DNA of 64,000 nt from JAJPKK01 sp963781195 (GTDB lineage: Bacteria; Pseudomonadota; Alphaproteobacteria; Rhizobiales; Xanthobacteraceae): positions 1 through 64,000 of the forward strand of contig CAWAEZ010000010.1 in NCBI GenBank assembly GCA_963781195.1, written 5' to 3'. The notes under the pieces were generated by a model that saw only the letters and a list, made by a program, of their open reading frames with translations, had not been told where the DNA came from and did not search any database. This document shows, piece after piece, positions 43,478 to 54,197 of this stretch (its first letter is position 1; each line of letters begins with the position of its first letter). The position numbers and the translations under genes are program-made.

Positions 43478-45191
43478 GCTCCGACCGGTAGGTCTTGATG
43501 AAGACCGGTCGGCCGCCGCTGATGTTGTAGCCTTCGACGCGCGGCCCGGAGGCGTAACGCAGTCCGAGCGCTTCGGCCCGCTGCACGAAGGAGCGCTCCT
43601 GGGCCCGTTCGATGAAAGCAAAGCGGCAACTTCCACCGTTGAGAAAATCCGCCGCGCTCGCGCCGTCGCCATGGTTGAGATCGGTGCCGGCCAGGAACAC
43701 GAGGCTCGGCTCATGATAGCCGGCGGTCACGATGCCCGGATCGGGGCAATTGGTACTGCGGACATAGTCCGCGAGCGGAACCGCTGGGAATAGGCTGCCG
43801 ATCTTCGCGAAGGTCAGCGCATAGGCGGCAATCGACAGCATGACCGCTGCCGCCGCCGCCCGCACCAGCGCGGCTTCGGCGCCGTCGACCCGGTAGAGCG
43901 TCCAAGCGAACAGCGCCAGGATGGCGGCCGCCGCAGCGAATGCCCAACTCGGCAGGCCCAGGCGCTGGCCGATGGTCAAGTTGAGAACGATCAACCCGAT
44001 GCCGGCGGCCGCAGCCAGGGCGAACCACCAGACGGTGCCCCGTTCGAGCCATCGGTTGCGCGACAGCGACTGGCTATCGATCACCCCCGCGATGAGGATG
44101 GCGACGGCCGGATAGAGCGGCAGCACGTAGTGCGGCAGCTTGGTGGGCACGAGTTCGAACACGATCCACGAGGGGATCAGCCAGGCCAGCAGGAAGCGCG
44201 CACCGGGATCGCTGCGCGCCCGCCAGACCGCCGGCGCTGCGAGCCCCGCCAGCATCGCGCCGGGGAAGAACGTCACCCAGAATAGCAGCAAGTAGAAGCC
44301 GGGCGGCACCCCATGGCTTTCTTGGCCGCTCTCCACCTTGGCCAGGAGATCGTGGCCGATCGCTTCGACGAAAAAGCTGTCGCCGCTGCGCAAGACGATG
44401 GCGATGAACCACGGCAATACCAGCGCCAACGCCCACAGCACGCCCACCCCCGGCTTGAGCCGCAGCAGCCAGACAACCGAACGGTCGGTCACGGCGAGCG
44501 CAACGATCGCGAGCCCGGCGATCATCAGGATGAGCGGTCCCTTGATGAGGATGCCCGCGGCAATCGCCGTCCAGAACACCGCGGCGGTTACCAGCGGGTG
44601 GGTGTTGACGCTGCGCTCGCCCTGGCCTGCGAGATACGCTCGCGCCATCGCCCCCATGGCGGCGACCACCGTCAGGGCCAGCACCGCATCGGTTTTGGCC
44701 AGACGGGCCTCGACCCCGAGCAGGATCGAGGCGGCCATGATCACGCCGGCAAGGAAGGCGGCGCGCCGCGACACGAAGGCGAGCGCCGTCCAATAGGTGC
44801 CGAGCACCACCCCGATGGCGCCGAGCAGCGAGGGGATGCGATAGAGCCAGATGCGCAGGCGCGCATTCGGCAGCCCGGCCGCCTCGGCAAGCCGGACGAC
44901 ACCGGCCTGAAGCCAATAGATACCGACCGGCTTCTTGTAGCGGGTCTCGTCCTGGAACTTGATGTCGATGTAATCCCCGGACTCGATCATCTGCTTGGTC
45001 GCCTGGGCGAACCGCGCTTCGTCGCGATCGACCGGCGGGATGTGGAAAAACCCCGGCAGGAAGGCGAGCAGGGCGAGCGCAATCAGGATGCCAAGGGCGC
45101 GGGTATGGCTCGCGGTCGCAAAATTCACCGCACCCGCGGTCCAGGCGTCTCCACGGCGTTGGCGCGGCTTGGGCTCGGTGATGACCGTCAT
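43467..45191 (-). CDS. ArnT-like glycosyltransferase (GT39/PMT family)
   Basis: A 574-aa membrane enzyme with about 11-12 helices. The first periplasmic loop has the acidic pair PPVDRDEARFAQATKQMIESG and YIDIKFQDETRYKKPVGIYWLQ, the lipid A aminoarabinose/PMT_2 family signature. It transfers a sugar from a polyprenyl-phosphate donor to lipid A or another envelope acceptor. ATG 45191 has GGGAAAG upstream; a longer frame to 45260 lacks a site. Together with PAP2, GT2 and LABN it forms a probable four-gene lipid-modification operon. Confidence 0.88.
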   Translation of the reverse strand: MTVITEPKPRQRRGDAWTAGAVNFATASHTRALGILIALALLAFLPGFFHIPPVDRDEARFAQATKQMIESGDYIDIKFQDETRYKKPVGIYWLQAGVVRLAEAAGLPNARLRIWLYRIPSLLGAIGVVLGTYWTALAFVSRRAAFLAGVIMAASILLGVEARLAKTDAVLALTVVAAMGAMARAYLAGQGERSVNTHPLVTAAVFWTAIAAGILIKGPLILMIAGLAIVALAVTDRSVVWLLRLKPGVGVLWALALVLPWFIAIVLRSGDSFFVEAIGHDLLAKVESGQESHGVPPGFYLLLFWVTFFPGAMLAGLAAPAVWRARSDPGARFLLAWLIPSWIVFELVPTKLPHYVLPLYPAVAILIAGVIDSQSLSRNRWLERGTVWWFALAAAAGIGLIVLNLTIGQRLGLPSWAFAAAAAILALFAWTLYRVDGAEAALVRAAAAAVMLSIAAYALTFAKIGSLFPAVPLADYVRSTNCPDPGIVTAGYHEPSLVFLAGTDLNHGDGASAADFLNGGSCRFAFIERAQERSFVQRAEALGLRYASGPRVEGYNISGGRPVFIKTYRSELSP

Positions 45192-45389
45192 ATGCTTTCC
45201 CGGCGCGTCCGTACCGCATCCCTGATTCGAGTCCGCAGGGAGAAATGCGCAACTCTTCAATCGGTTACCGATGTTTCACGCGCCGACGCGCGCCGCCCCG
45301 CCACCGTGGCGCCAAATGGAGGCGGAACATAGGAAATTCCGGACGGGGTGAAAAGCCTTTGTCGGGTTCCGTGTATCGCGCGGCCGCGG

Positions 45390-47519
45390 CTATTGCACCC
45401 GCACCATGACGCTGTCGGCGGCGCCGTTGGCATCGATCACGGTAAGGCGGACGAAGCCCGGGCCGTCCGGCTGATAGAAGAGGCTTCGCTTCGGCGTCGC
45501 AGCGCCGACCGGGACGCCGTTCGCGAGGACCGTCAGGGGGAGCGCGCCGCCGGAGATCTTCAGCGCCAGCGGATCCGGGCCGCCGCTGTCGGCCGTGAGT
45601 TCGAGCCGCGCGCCATTGGGCGGGAACATGATCTTCACCGTCGGCTGGCTCCCCTCGCTCGGCAGGCCGGCCGGACGGAAGCGCTGCAGCGGCAGCGGTA
45701 GCTTGGCGTTCGTGGCGAACAGCGCGCCACGCGGCGCATGCGGCAGCGGCGTCACCGTCTTTCCCGAGCGGGCGAAGGCGTCGAACAGGATCGGCGCTGC
45801 CGCCGTCCGTCCGATGAGGCCGGGCACCGGCGCGCCGTCCGGGCGGCCGACCCAGACCCCCACCGTGTGCTTGCCGTCGAAGCCGACGGACCAAGCGTCG
45901 CGATAGCCGTAGCTGGTGCCGGTCTTGAAGGCGATGCGGCCGGCCGGCGCATTTTCGGGCGGAGGTGTGCCGAGGAGGACGTTGCCGACATACCAGGCGG
46001 CAACCGGCTCCATCAGCCGCGCCGCCTCGGGCGCGGGCTTGCGCGGGGACGCATCCTCCTCCACCGACAGAGCCATCGCCATGCGCTCGGCGAGCGGCAC
46101 GGTGGTGCCGAGCCGCGCCAGCCCGGCATAGAGCCTCACGAGATCGGACAGCCGGATGCCGACGCCGCCGAGCCCCATGGCGAGCCCGGGGATCTCGCCC
46201 TTGGGAAGCACGAGGTCGGCGCCCGCCTGTCGCAGCCGTGCGGTGAAGCGACCGGCCCCGACCTTGTCCAGCACGGCGACCGCCGGGACATTCAGCGACA
46301 TCTGCAGTGCCTTGCGCACTGCCACCGTGCCCTGGAAGGTGAGGTCGAAGTTTTCCGGTGCGTAGGCGCCGTAGCGCGCCGGCCGGTCGTCGATCAGCGT
46401 TTCCGGATGGATGAGGCCGTCTTCGAAGCCGAGCCCATAGATGAACGGCTTCAGGGTCGAGCCGGGCGAGCGCACCGCATTCGTCATGTCCACATGTCCG
46501 GCCCGCTGGTCGTCGAAATAGCCGGCGGAGCCGACCCGGGCGAGCACCTCTCCGCTCGCCTGATCGACGGCCATGATCGCAACCGAAATGTCAGGCCCGA
46601 GCGCGCGCGCCCGCTCCCCCGCCAACTGCTCGAGGCGGGACTGCCAAGTCCCGTCGATGGTGAGGCGGATCAGCGAGCGGCCCGGCAGCGCGGCCACCGC
46701 CTCGTCGGCCGCATGGGGCGCGAGCGAGGGCATCGGGATGCGCGCCGCCGGTACCGGCTCGGCCTTCGCCTGGGCGATCTCGGCGGCAGCAAACAGGCCC
46801 GTCGCGGCCACCCGATCGAGCACGCGGTCACGGGCCCGGCGCGCGGATTCGGCGGAATGATCGGGCCGCCGCGCCTCCGGCGACTGCGGCAGCGCCACCA
46901 GCAGCGCCGCCTCGCCCAGCGTCAGCCGGCGCGGCTCCTTGCCGAGATAGGCGAGCGCGGCGGCGCGAATCCCTTCCAGATTGCCGCCATAGGGCGCGAG
47001 GGTGAGATAGAGCGCGAGCACCTCGTCCTTGCCGAGGTGGCGCTCGATCTGCACCGCGCGAACCATCTGGCGCAGCTTGGCGGCAAACGAACGCTCGGCG
47101 CGCGGCTCCAACAGCCGCGCGACCTGCATGGTGAGCGTCGAGCCTCCGGAGACGATGTGTCCGTGGGAGAGAATCTGGCCGGCGGCACGCAGGATGGCGA
47201 CCGGATCGACGCCGGCATGGTCGCGGAAACGCTTGTCCTCATAAGCAATCAGCAGCGCGAGATAGCGCGGATCGACGCCATCGGGCCGTGCCGGCAGGCG
47301 CCACCGGCCTTCCGCCGTCGCATAAGGCCGCAACAGCCGGCCGTCACGGTCGACCACCGCGGTGGAGAAGGCGAGCCGCTCGCCGAGCGGCGCCGGGCCG
47401 AGCCTATCGATCCACCAGCCTGCGAGGACAGAACCTGTGAGGATAAGACCTGCGAGCACGAGCAGGGCTCCGGCGGCGATCGCCGTCACCGGCCTCCCTC
47501 GGCGAGACCTCTGCGTCAT
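45390..47519 (-). CDS. pbpC: Penicillin-binding protein 1C
   Basis: A 709-aa bifunctional peptidoglycan synthase. After a single N-terminal membrane segment, the transglycosylase domain has EDKRFRDHAGVDP and GGSTLTMQVARLLEP. The transpeptidase has SPGSTLKPFIYG (SxxK), SLNVPAV (SxN) and KTGTSYG (KTGT). The C-terminal 90 residues are the BiPBP_C domain typical of PBP1C. It is 165 bases after the alpha-2-macroglobulin gene, its usual partner in proteobacteria. Confidence 0.92.
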   Translation of the reverse strand: MTQRSRRGRPVTAIAAGALLVLAGLILTGSVLAGWWIDRLGPAPLGERLAFSTAVVDRDGRLLRPYATAEGRWRLPARPDGVDPRYLALLIAYEDKRFRDHAGVDPVAILRAAGQILSHGHIVSGGSTLTMQVARLLEPRAERSFAAKLRQMVRAVQIERHLGKDEVLALYLTLAPYGGNLEGIRAAALAYLGKEPRRLTLGEAALLVALPQSPEARRPDHSAESARRARDRVLDRVAATGLFAAAEIAQAKAEPVPAARIPMPSLAPHAADEAVAALPGRSLIRLTIDGTWQSRLEQLAGERARALGPDISVAIMAVDQASGEVLARVGSAGYFDDQRAGHVDMTNAVRSPGSTLKPFIYGLGFEDGLIHPETLIDDRPARYGAYAPENFDLTFQGTVAVRKALQMSLNVPAVAVLDKVGAGRFTARLRQAGADLVLPKGEIPGLAMGLGGVGIRLSDLVRLYAGLARLGTTVPLAERMAMALSVEEDASPRKPAPEAARLMEPVAAWYVGNVLLGTPPPENAPAGRIAFKTGTSYGYRDAWSVGFDGKHTVGVWVGRPDGAPVPGLIGRTAAAPILFDAFARSGKTVTPLPHAPRGALFATNAKLPLPLQRFRPAGLPSEGSQPTVKIMFPPNGARLELTADSGGPDPLALKISGGALPLTVLANGVPVGAATPKRSLFYQPDGPGFVRLTVIDANGAADSVMVRVQ

Positions 47520-47622
47520 CGCCCGGCTCTCCTGTGAGGATACTCTACGCGGATCTTCATGCGTGAGGATGCTGGGGAGGGGGACGACCTGACCCCCCAG
47601 TCAATAGTGGTGCCCCCCTCCC

Positions 47623-47638
47623 GGCGCCTCGAGGCGCC
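47623..47638. repeat. Perfect 16-bp palindrome in the PbpC/macroglobulin gap
   Basis: GGCGCCTCGAGGCGCC reads the same on both strands. It is flanked by C-rich runs (CCCCCCTCCC before, CCTCCCCCCC after). It could be an intergenic palindromic element or part of a transcript hairpin. No T-tract follows. Confidence 0.5.
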
Positions 47639-47683
47639 AACCTCCCCCCCAGTGGGAGGCATCCGGCCGCAGCTCATCGGATT

Positions 47684-50600
47684 TCAGCGTGCGGCCGTAA
47701 CTTCGATCGTCCCGGTGCTGGTGCGTCCGTAACGATCCGGTCGATACATGTCCTCCACATAGGCCTGCGGCTGCATATAGGTGCCAGGCGACACCGCGCG
47801 GACCACGTAAGCGACGGTGAACACCGCCGGCGACTTGGCGGTCCGATCGAACGCCGCGGCGAAATGATCGTCGCGGAATTCCGAGTGGACCGGCTCGGCG
47901 GCATCCTCGATCCAATCCAGCGTACCGGTGTCTCCCGACGACACCAGACGAGGATTGTCGATCTCAAATCCCGCCGGGAGATAATCCGCAACGATAATGC
48001 GGCCATATTGGGGAGCGGACTCGGTGATTTTGAGGACCACCGCAAAACGCTGGTTCTGGCGTGCCTTGGCGGAATTCGCAGGCTGGCCGTCGAGGGAGTA
48101 ATAGAGCCGTTCGATCTTGAACCCCTTCTCCGCTGCAGGTTCCGGGGTGACCGGCGCGCCGCTGACCGAAACCACGGCTCGCACCGACGCATCGCCGCTA
48201 TTGGCGATGGTCAGCGGAGCGACGGCCAGGTCGCCGGCACGGATACTGCGGTAGAGCGGCGACAGCCGCTTCTCGCCGCCGACATCGAGCGACAGTTGCG
48301 CCTGCTTGCCGATCGCGCGGGCGGCAAGGACCAGCCACGCGTTTTCCTGGGTCGAGGTCACGAGCGCGAGGTCGCGCGCGGCTTCGACCCGATCGACCGC
48401 GCGGGCGATGGTCGGTGCGGGCGCCCCGCCCTCCGCGGCCAGCATCACGACCGCTGCGGCGTCGCGCAGCGCCGAGCCGTAGTCTTGGCGGCCGAACTCG
48501 AGGCGCGGCGGCGGCACCAGCGCTTCCAGGGCCGCGGCGTAGACCCGCTCAGCCCTCACCCGGTCGCCGAGGAGACCGAGAGCACCGGCGAGCTGCGCCT
48601 TGGCGATCGGCGTGGCGATGTCGCCGAGCCGGGTGTCGGCGATGTAGCGGAGATCGCCGACCGGCGCGGTGCCGTTGCGCGCCAGCACGTAAAGCGCATA
48701 GCTCAGGTCGCGACCGCCGTTCTTCGCCGGATCTGGCGCGGTGGATACGAAGTTGCGCAACCGATCGAGCGCGAGCTTGAGGCCCGCGTCCGGCACCGCG
48801 AAGCCACGCTCCCGCGCCCGCGTCAGGAAGTCGGTCACATAGGCGTCGAGCCAGGCGTCCTCGCCGCCCACCGACCACAGACCGAACGAGCCGTTGGAGC
48901 CCTGCCGTGCGAGCAGGCGGTCGACGGCATCGCGGATCCGCTGGTCGACCCCCGCGTCGAGCGAAAGCTGCAACTCCGCCGCGAGCTCGTTGACGTAGAG
49001 CAGCGGCAGCGCGCGGCTCGCGATCTGCTCGGTGCAGCCGAACGGATAGCGATCGAGTGCGGTGAGGAGCGAGGCGACGTCGAGTGCCGTCGACGGCCCC
49101 ACCGAAACGGCGACGCTGCCGGTGCCGGGAACGAGATCGGCGAACATGTCGGCCGGAAAGCGTCAGTTTTTCGCCCGCCGCAATGGTGCGGATGGTACGG
49201 CGCGCCAACGTTCGGTTCGCCGCACGGGCGGTCAGCGTATAGCTGCGGTCGAGGGCGAAGTTCTCGGGCCCGGCAATCCGGACCGTGAGGGTCGCTGTTC
49301 CCGCCGCGGACGCGGTCAGCGGCACCGTCAGCCGGTCGCGCTGACGGGCCCGCAGGCGGAGCGTCTGCGGCGCACTGGCGCTGAGGCGGACCGGTCCTTC
49401 CGCAGTGACCGACACACGGTAGTCGCCGGCCGGACCCTCGACGTTGTCGAGCTCGAGCTGCATGGCAGTGCGATCGCCGGACAGGATGAACCGCGGCAGC
49501 GTCGCCGTGAGGACCACCGGGTCCCGCACGGTAACGTCGGCAGACCCACGGCCGACCTTGTCCTTCGACCAGGCGACGGCCATCACCCGCACCGTTCCGG
49601 CAAACTCCGGAATATCGAACGCCACCTCGGCATTGCCGTCGGGGCCGACGCGGACGACGCCGGAGTAGAGCGTAACCGGCGGCTGGGTGGGCGGACTCGC
49701 CTGCAGCTCCTCGGCACCGGCGTCGCCGCCGCTGCGGATCTGGCCGCGGGTCGCCTGCATGCCGTCGATGAGCTGGCCGTAGAGGTCACGCACCTCGGCG
49801 CCGAGCCGGCGCTGGCCGAGATAGTAGTCGTCCGGCGCCGGCGGCTTGTAGTTCGTCAGGTTGAGGATGCCGACATCGACGGCGGCGACCACGACGCGGG
49901 CCTCCTCCCCGGCCAGGCCTTCGATCCTGAGGGGCACCCGCAGCGTCGTCCCGGGACGCGACAATGCGGGCGTGTCGAGCTTGACTGCGAGGGTCTTCGC
50001 TTTGCGGTCGATGGAGAACCACTGCACGCCGATGGCACGGCCGGGCATCCGCTGGGCCGCCGCGTCGAGCGGGCGCAGCAGGGTCGCGACCGCGTAGCCG
50101 CCGTTGCCCCAGTCGCGGCCTACGGGCACGCGGATTTGGTTCACGCCGGGTTGCACGTCCTGGGTGAGGGTGTCGACCAGGCGGTCGGCGACGATGTTGA
50201 GCATCACCTTGCCCGCCGTCCGCGCGGTGACGGCGACGACCATGGTGTCGCCGGGGCTGTACTCCGGCTTGTCGAGCGCGGTCTCCAGGAGGTCCGGGGT
50301 ATCGGCGGAGGCCTCCGAATAGAATCCGGAATCGAACCCGACCACCGTCGTTGCCGCGGCGCCGTCCGGGCTCGACACTTCGAGGCGGTAGCGGCCCCAA
50401 GTCACCGGCACCGAGATGCGGCCCGGCGTGCCGGGCGCGACATCGACGGCGCCGTCGGCGACCCGCCGGGTCCGCTTGATCGGCTCGAAGCTCCAGATGC
50501 CGTCCTGCCGGTACCACTGATAGCGCGTCTCGACCCGCAACAACGCGTAGCGCAGGCCTTTGCGGGCGAGCGCAGCGCCGTCCGGCGCCACCAGCACGAC

Positions 50601-52895
50601 GTCGAAACCGGCATCCGCGGTCTCGCCGAGCGAAGCGCCGGCGAACAGCGGCTTGACGCCGATCATCGGCGTTTCCGGCATGACCGGCAGGGTGAGCCGG
50701 CGCTCGACCGCGCGGCCGCCCGCTTCCGCCATGTGCACGGTGATCTGGGCCTCGAGCGGCCGCGTGGTCTCCGGCAACTTGTCGACGGTCGCGTCGAACT
50801 TCGCCTTGCCGGCGGCATCGGTCGCCGCGAGATCCTCCAGCGGCTGGTCGACGGACGTCTTCTCGTCCTCGCCGACGGCGCTGCCGAAGGTGTAGCCGGC
50901 AAATCCAGGCCGCCCCGCCGCAATCTGCACCTTCACGGCGCCGCCGAGCTCGAGGTTGCTCGCCGGAGCGCCATAGAGGAAGCGCCCCTCGACGGTCATC
51001 TGGAACGGCTTGCCCTTGGCAACGGCAGTCGCGTTGCTGGCGAGGTCGAACTCCATGCGATCCGGCACATAGTCTTCGACCATGAACGTGGTTTCGCCGA
51101 TCGCAGGACGCTTGGGATCGGAGAAGACATGCACCCGCCAGGTTCCCGTCGGGGCGGTCGACGCGATCGTCACGTCGAAACTGCGGCCGCCGAGACCCTG
51201 GTCTGCCACCACCGCGCGGCGATATTCGACCCCGTCGGGCCGTTCCATCACGAGGGTCAGCGGCAGATCCGGAACCGCGGCGCCACGAGCGTCGCGCAAC
51301 AGCGAGGTCACATGCACGGTCTCGCCGGTGCGATAGACGCCGCGCTCGGCATAGACGAAGGCGTCGAGCCCCGCCGGCGCCGCGCGCCCGGCGACGCCGC
51401 GGTCGCTGAAATCGAAGGCCGGCCCCTTGAGGTTGAGGAAGGCGTAATCGCCGTGGGCGTCGGTGGCGACGATCAGGGCCGGCGCCAGACCGCCCTCCCC
51501 CCGCACCAGCCCGGGCTCGAACACCGCATGCCCGGCGGCATCGCTGCGCCGGGTCGCCATCACCTCGTTGTTGCGGGCGAGCAGGCGGATATCCGTTTGA
51601 GCCGCCGCCGTCGCGGTGGCCAGCGAGTTGACGAACACGTGGATGCCGTCGCTGCCCGAGAACGCGGTCAACCCGAGATCGGAAACGATGAACCACTGGG
51701 TGGCGAGGAAATCGTAATCCTCGGTCTTGGCGCCGGCCGCCTGCGCCGACATCACATAGACGCCGGGGCTCAGCGGACCGACCGCCTGATCGACCGGAAA
51801 TGCCGTGGTCACCTCGGCATTGAGCGGATTTTCGACCGCGAGTTCGCCGCTCCAGACGCTGAAGCCACGCTCGCTCGCGAGCCGCTCCAACTCGTAGCGG
51901 CTGAGGCTGTGCTGGAAGTCGTCGCCGATCACGGTGTCGAGCAGGTTGCGGTCGCCGACGCGATAGATCTTCACCGCCACGGTGCTGGCATTGACGCTGA
52001 CGATCGGAATGCCGCGCTGGCCGGTCCGCGGCAGCACATAGGCCTTGCTGGTGAAGCGCACGAACGGACTGCGGTCACGCACGAAGATCGAGAAATCCGC
52101 GGACTTCTGCAGCGTCTCCTGCACGGTCGACGGCATGCCTGCGCGAAGGGTGATGGCGAAGCGTGTCCCGTGTTTGAGGCCCTCGACGCACAACTGCTTC
52201 TCGTCGGTCGAGAGCGCCGGCTTGTCCTGTCCGGCCATGGCGACGAAGGGCGACAGGTCGATGCGCTTGCCGGGCAGCGGCTCGGAGAACTGGAAGCACA
52301 CGCGCGGCGAAGCCGAATCCGAGTCGACCGTATAGTCGACCACCCGGAAGCCGTGCTCGTCGCGCAGCTTCTGGTATTGCGAGCGCACGTCGGCGACCTC
52401 GCGCAGCTCCAGCGCCTGGCGCAGCGTGTCGAGGGCGGGACGCCACAGCGCACGGTCGGCAAAGCTGCGCCCGATGAGGACGAGCGCATCCGCCTCCTCG
52501 CTCCGGCTGTTGGCGCGCTGGTAGGCGATGTAAGCGGCCGCTGCTGCGCGCTCGAGGACGCCGGCGCGCTCGTTGTCGTCCGCCGGCCGCGTCTGGGCGA
52601 TGACGCGGGAGAGGCGCAGCCAGTTGACGCTGTCCGCAGGCGCGACCGTCACGATCTGGCCGAGCGCCTGCAGGCCGGTCTTCAAGTCGTTGCGCGCAAG
52701 CGCGGCGTCGGCGTCCCGGCGCAGCGCCGCCAACGGCCTCGCCACCGTCCCGGCATCCGCCTTGACCTGGGCTTCCAGACGGACGGCGGCCTCGCCAAGA
52801 TCGTCGCGATGATAGGGTTTGTCGGCGGAAAAAGCGAAAGCGCAGGGTAAGATCAAAAGCGCCGCCGCGAGGCCGGCGCGAATCAACGTGAGCAT
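47684..52895 (-). CDS. Alpha-2-macroglobulin family protein, one frame break
   Basis: About 1736 aa after removing one base. The signal peptide (LTLIRAGLAAALLILPCAFAFS) has no lipobox, so a soluble periplasmic form is likely, unlike lipidated YfhM. MG-type beta domains follow, the bait region is not obvious, and the thioester motif CTEQ is present in YPFGCTEQIASRALP. The C-terminal part has the TED alpha/alpha helices and a receptor-like domain ending TGTIEVTAAR. The frame breaks near 49150: EKLTLS should continue ADMFADLVPGT, explained by one extra C. ATG 52895 has GGAG eight bases before. By family it traps proteases attacking the cell, and pairs with PbpC to repair peptidoglycan. Confidence 0.87.
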
Positions 52896-53092
52896 AGGTC
52901 TAACTCCGACCCTGCAGCGCAGGGGACCAGCTCCACCGCGCTCCACTTGCATCGGGAATCATGTCGAAATCGTGACACACAGGTAACTGACCCGAGTTTC
53001 CGCCGTGCCCTGCCGGCGCGAAAATCGGCTAGCATGGGTAAGCGCCGTCCGATGCCGCACCCATGCCCTTCCGTGAACGAGGTTGAAGTCCC

Positions 53093-54154
53093 GTGTCCGT
53101 GAACACCAAACGTGTCTTCTACGTCAAATATCTCGCCGACCCGGTCTTTGCCGAGATGCTGTCGCAGCGGCCCGACGTGCGTCTCGACCGCCTTGAAAAC
53201 GATGCCCCCGAGGAAGTCGCCGCCCCCGTGCTCGCGGCGGCCCATGTCTACCAGGTGGGCTCGGCGCGAGATGAGATCGCCCGGCGGTTTCATGTGGACG
53301 CGGCGTTGATCGCGCGGGCGCCCGACCTCCTGATCGTGTCGACCAACGGGGTCGGCTACGACACCGTCGACGTGAAGTCCTGCACCGATGCCGGAGTGCT
53401 GGTGCTCAACCAGGCCGGCGGCAATCGCGAGGCCGTCGCCGAGCATGCGGTCGGCATGCTGCTGACGCTGTCGAAGCGGATCATCGAGACCAACCAGGTC
53501 ATGCGGAAGACCTACCCCATCGACCGCACCGCCTATATGGGCAACGACGTGTTCGGCAAGACCATCGGCATCATCGGGCTCGGCCACGTCGGCAGCCGCA
53601 TTGCCGAACTGTGCCGCGGCCTGTTCTCGATGCGCGTCCTTGCCTACGACCCCTATCTCACCGCCGCGGAGATCGAGGGCCGTCACGCCACCAAGGCATC
53701 GCTCGAGGACCTGCTGCGCGAGAGCGATTACGTCTCGATCAACTGCCCGCTCACGGCGGAAACCCGCGGCATGATCGGCGCCGCGCAGTTCGCGCTCATG
53801 CGCAAGGGCGCCTACTTCATCAGCACGGCGCGGGGCCACATTCACGACGAGGCGGCGCTCGCCACGGCGCTGCAAAACCGCGCCATCGCCGGCGCCGGGC
53901 TCGATGTCTGGGCCACCGAGCCGCCGGCACGCGAGCACCCGCTGCTTGCATTCGACAACGTCCTGGTGAGCCCGCACACCGCCGGCGTCACCAAGGAGAC
54001 GCGCCACAACATGGGTAAGATCGCCGCCGCCCAGGTGCTCGATGCGATCGACGGCCGGTCCGTCAAGCGTATCGTCAACCCCGAAGTGTGGCCCGCCTAT
54101 GCGCAGCGCTTCGAACGGTTGATGGGCTTTTCGCCGGGACCGCCCGGCCGCTGA
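53093..54154 (+). CDS. D-isomer-specific 2-hydroxyacid dehydrogenase (SerA-like)
   Basis: A 353-aa NAD-dependent dehydrogenase. The Rossmann motif is IGIIGLGHVGSRIAEL. Catalytic triad landmarks are NQAGGNREAVAEHAVG and STARGHIHDEAAL (Arg), VWATEPPA (Glu) and LVSPHTAGVT (His). The closest type is phosphoglycerate dehydrogenase-like, but the C-terminal ACT domain of SerA is absent, so another 2-hydroxyacid is likely. The start is GTG 53093 (or GTG 53099). It is divergent from the macroglobulin gene and convergent with the RND gene. Confidence 0.87.
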   Translation: MSVNTKRVFYVKYLADPVFAEMLSQRPDVRLDRLENDAPEEVAAPVLAAAHVYQVGSARDEIARRFHVDAALIARAPDLLIVSTNGVGYDTVDVKSCTDAGVLVLNQAGGNREAVAEHAVGMLLTLSKRIIETNQVMRKTYPIDRTAYMGNDVFGKTIGIIGLGHVGSRIAELCRGLFSMRVLAYDPYLTAAEIEGRHATKASLEDLLRESDYVSINCPLTAETRGMIGAAQFALMRKGAYFISTARGHIHDEAALATALQNRAIAGAGLDVWATEPPAREHPLLAFDNVLVSPHTAGVTKETRHNMGKIAAAQVLDAIDGRSVKRIVNPEVWPAYAQRFERLMGFSPGPPGR

Positions 54155-54197
54155 CGTCGAGCCGAGGCCGGCCCACGCAGCCCTGCCGGACGAAGCC

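Noticed and set aside
49062..52850. A 1262-codon plus-strand frame
   Set aside because: It is the antisense of the macroglobulin gene, whose sense frame has clear MG and thioester features.
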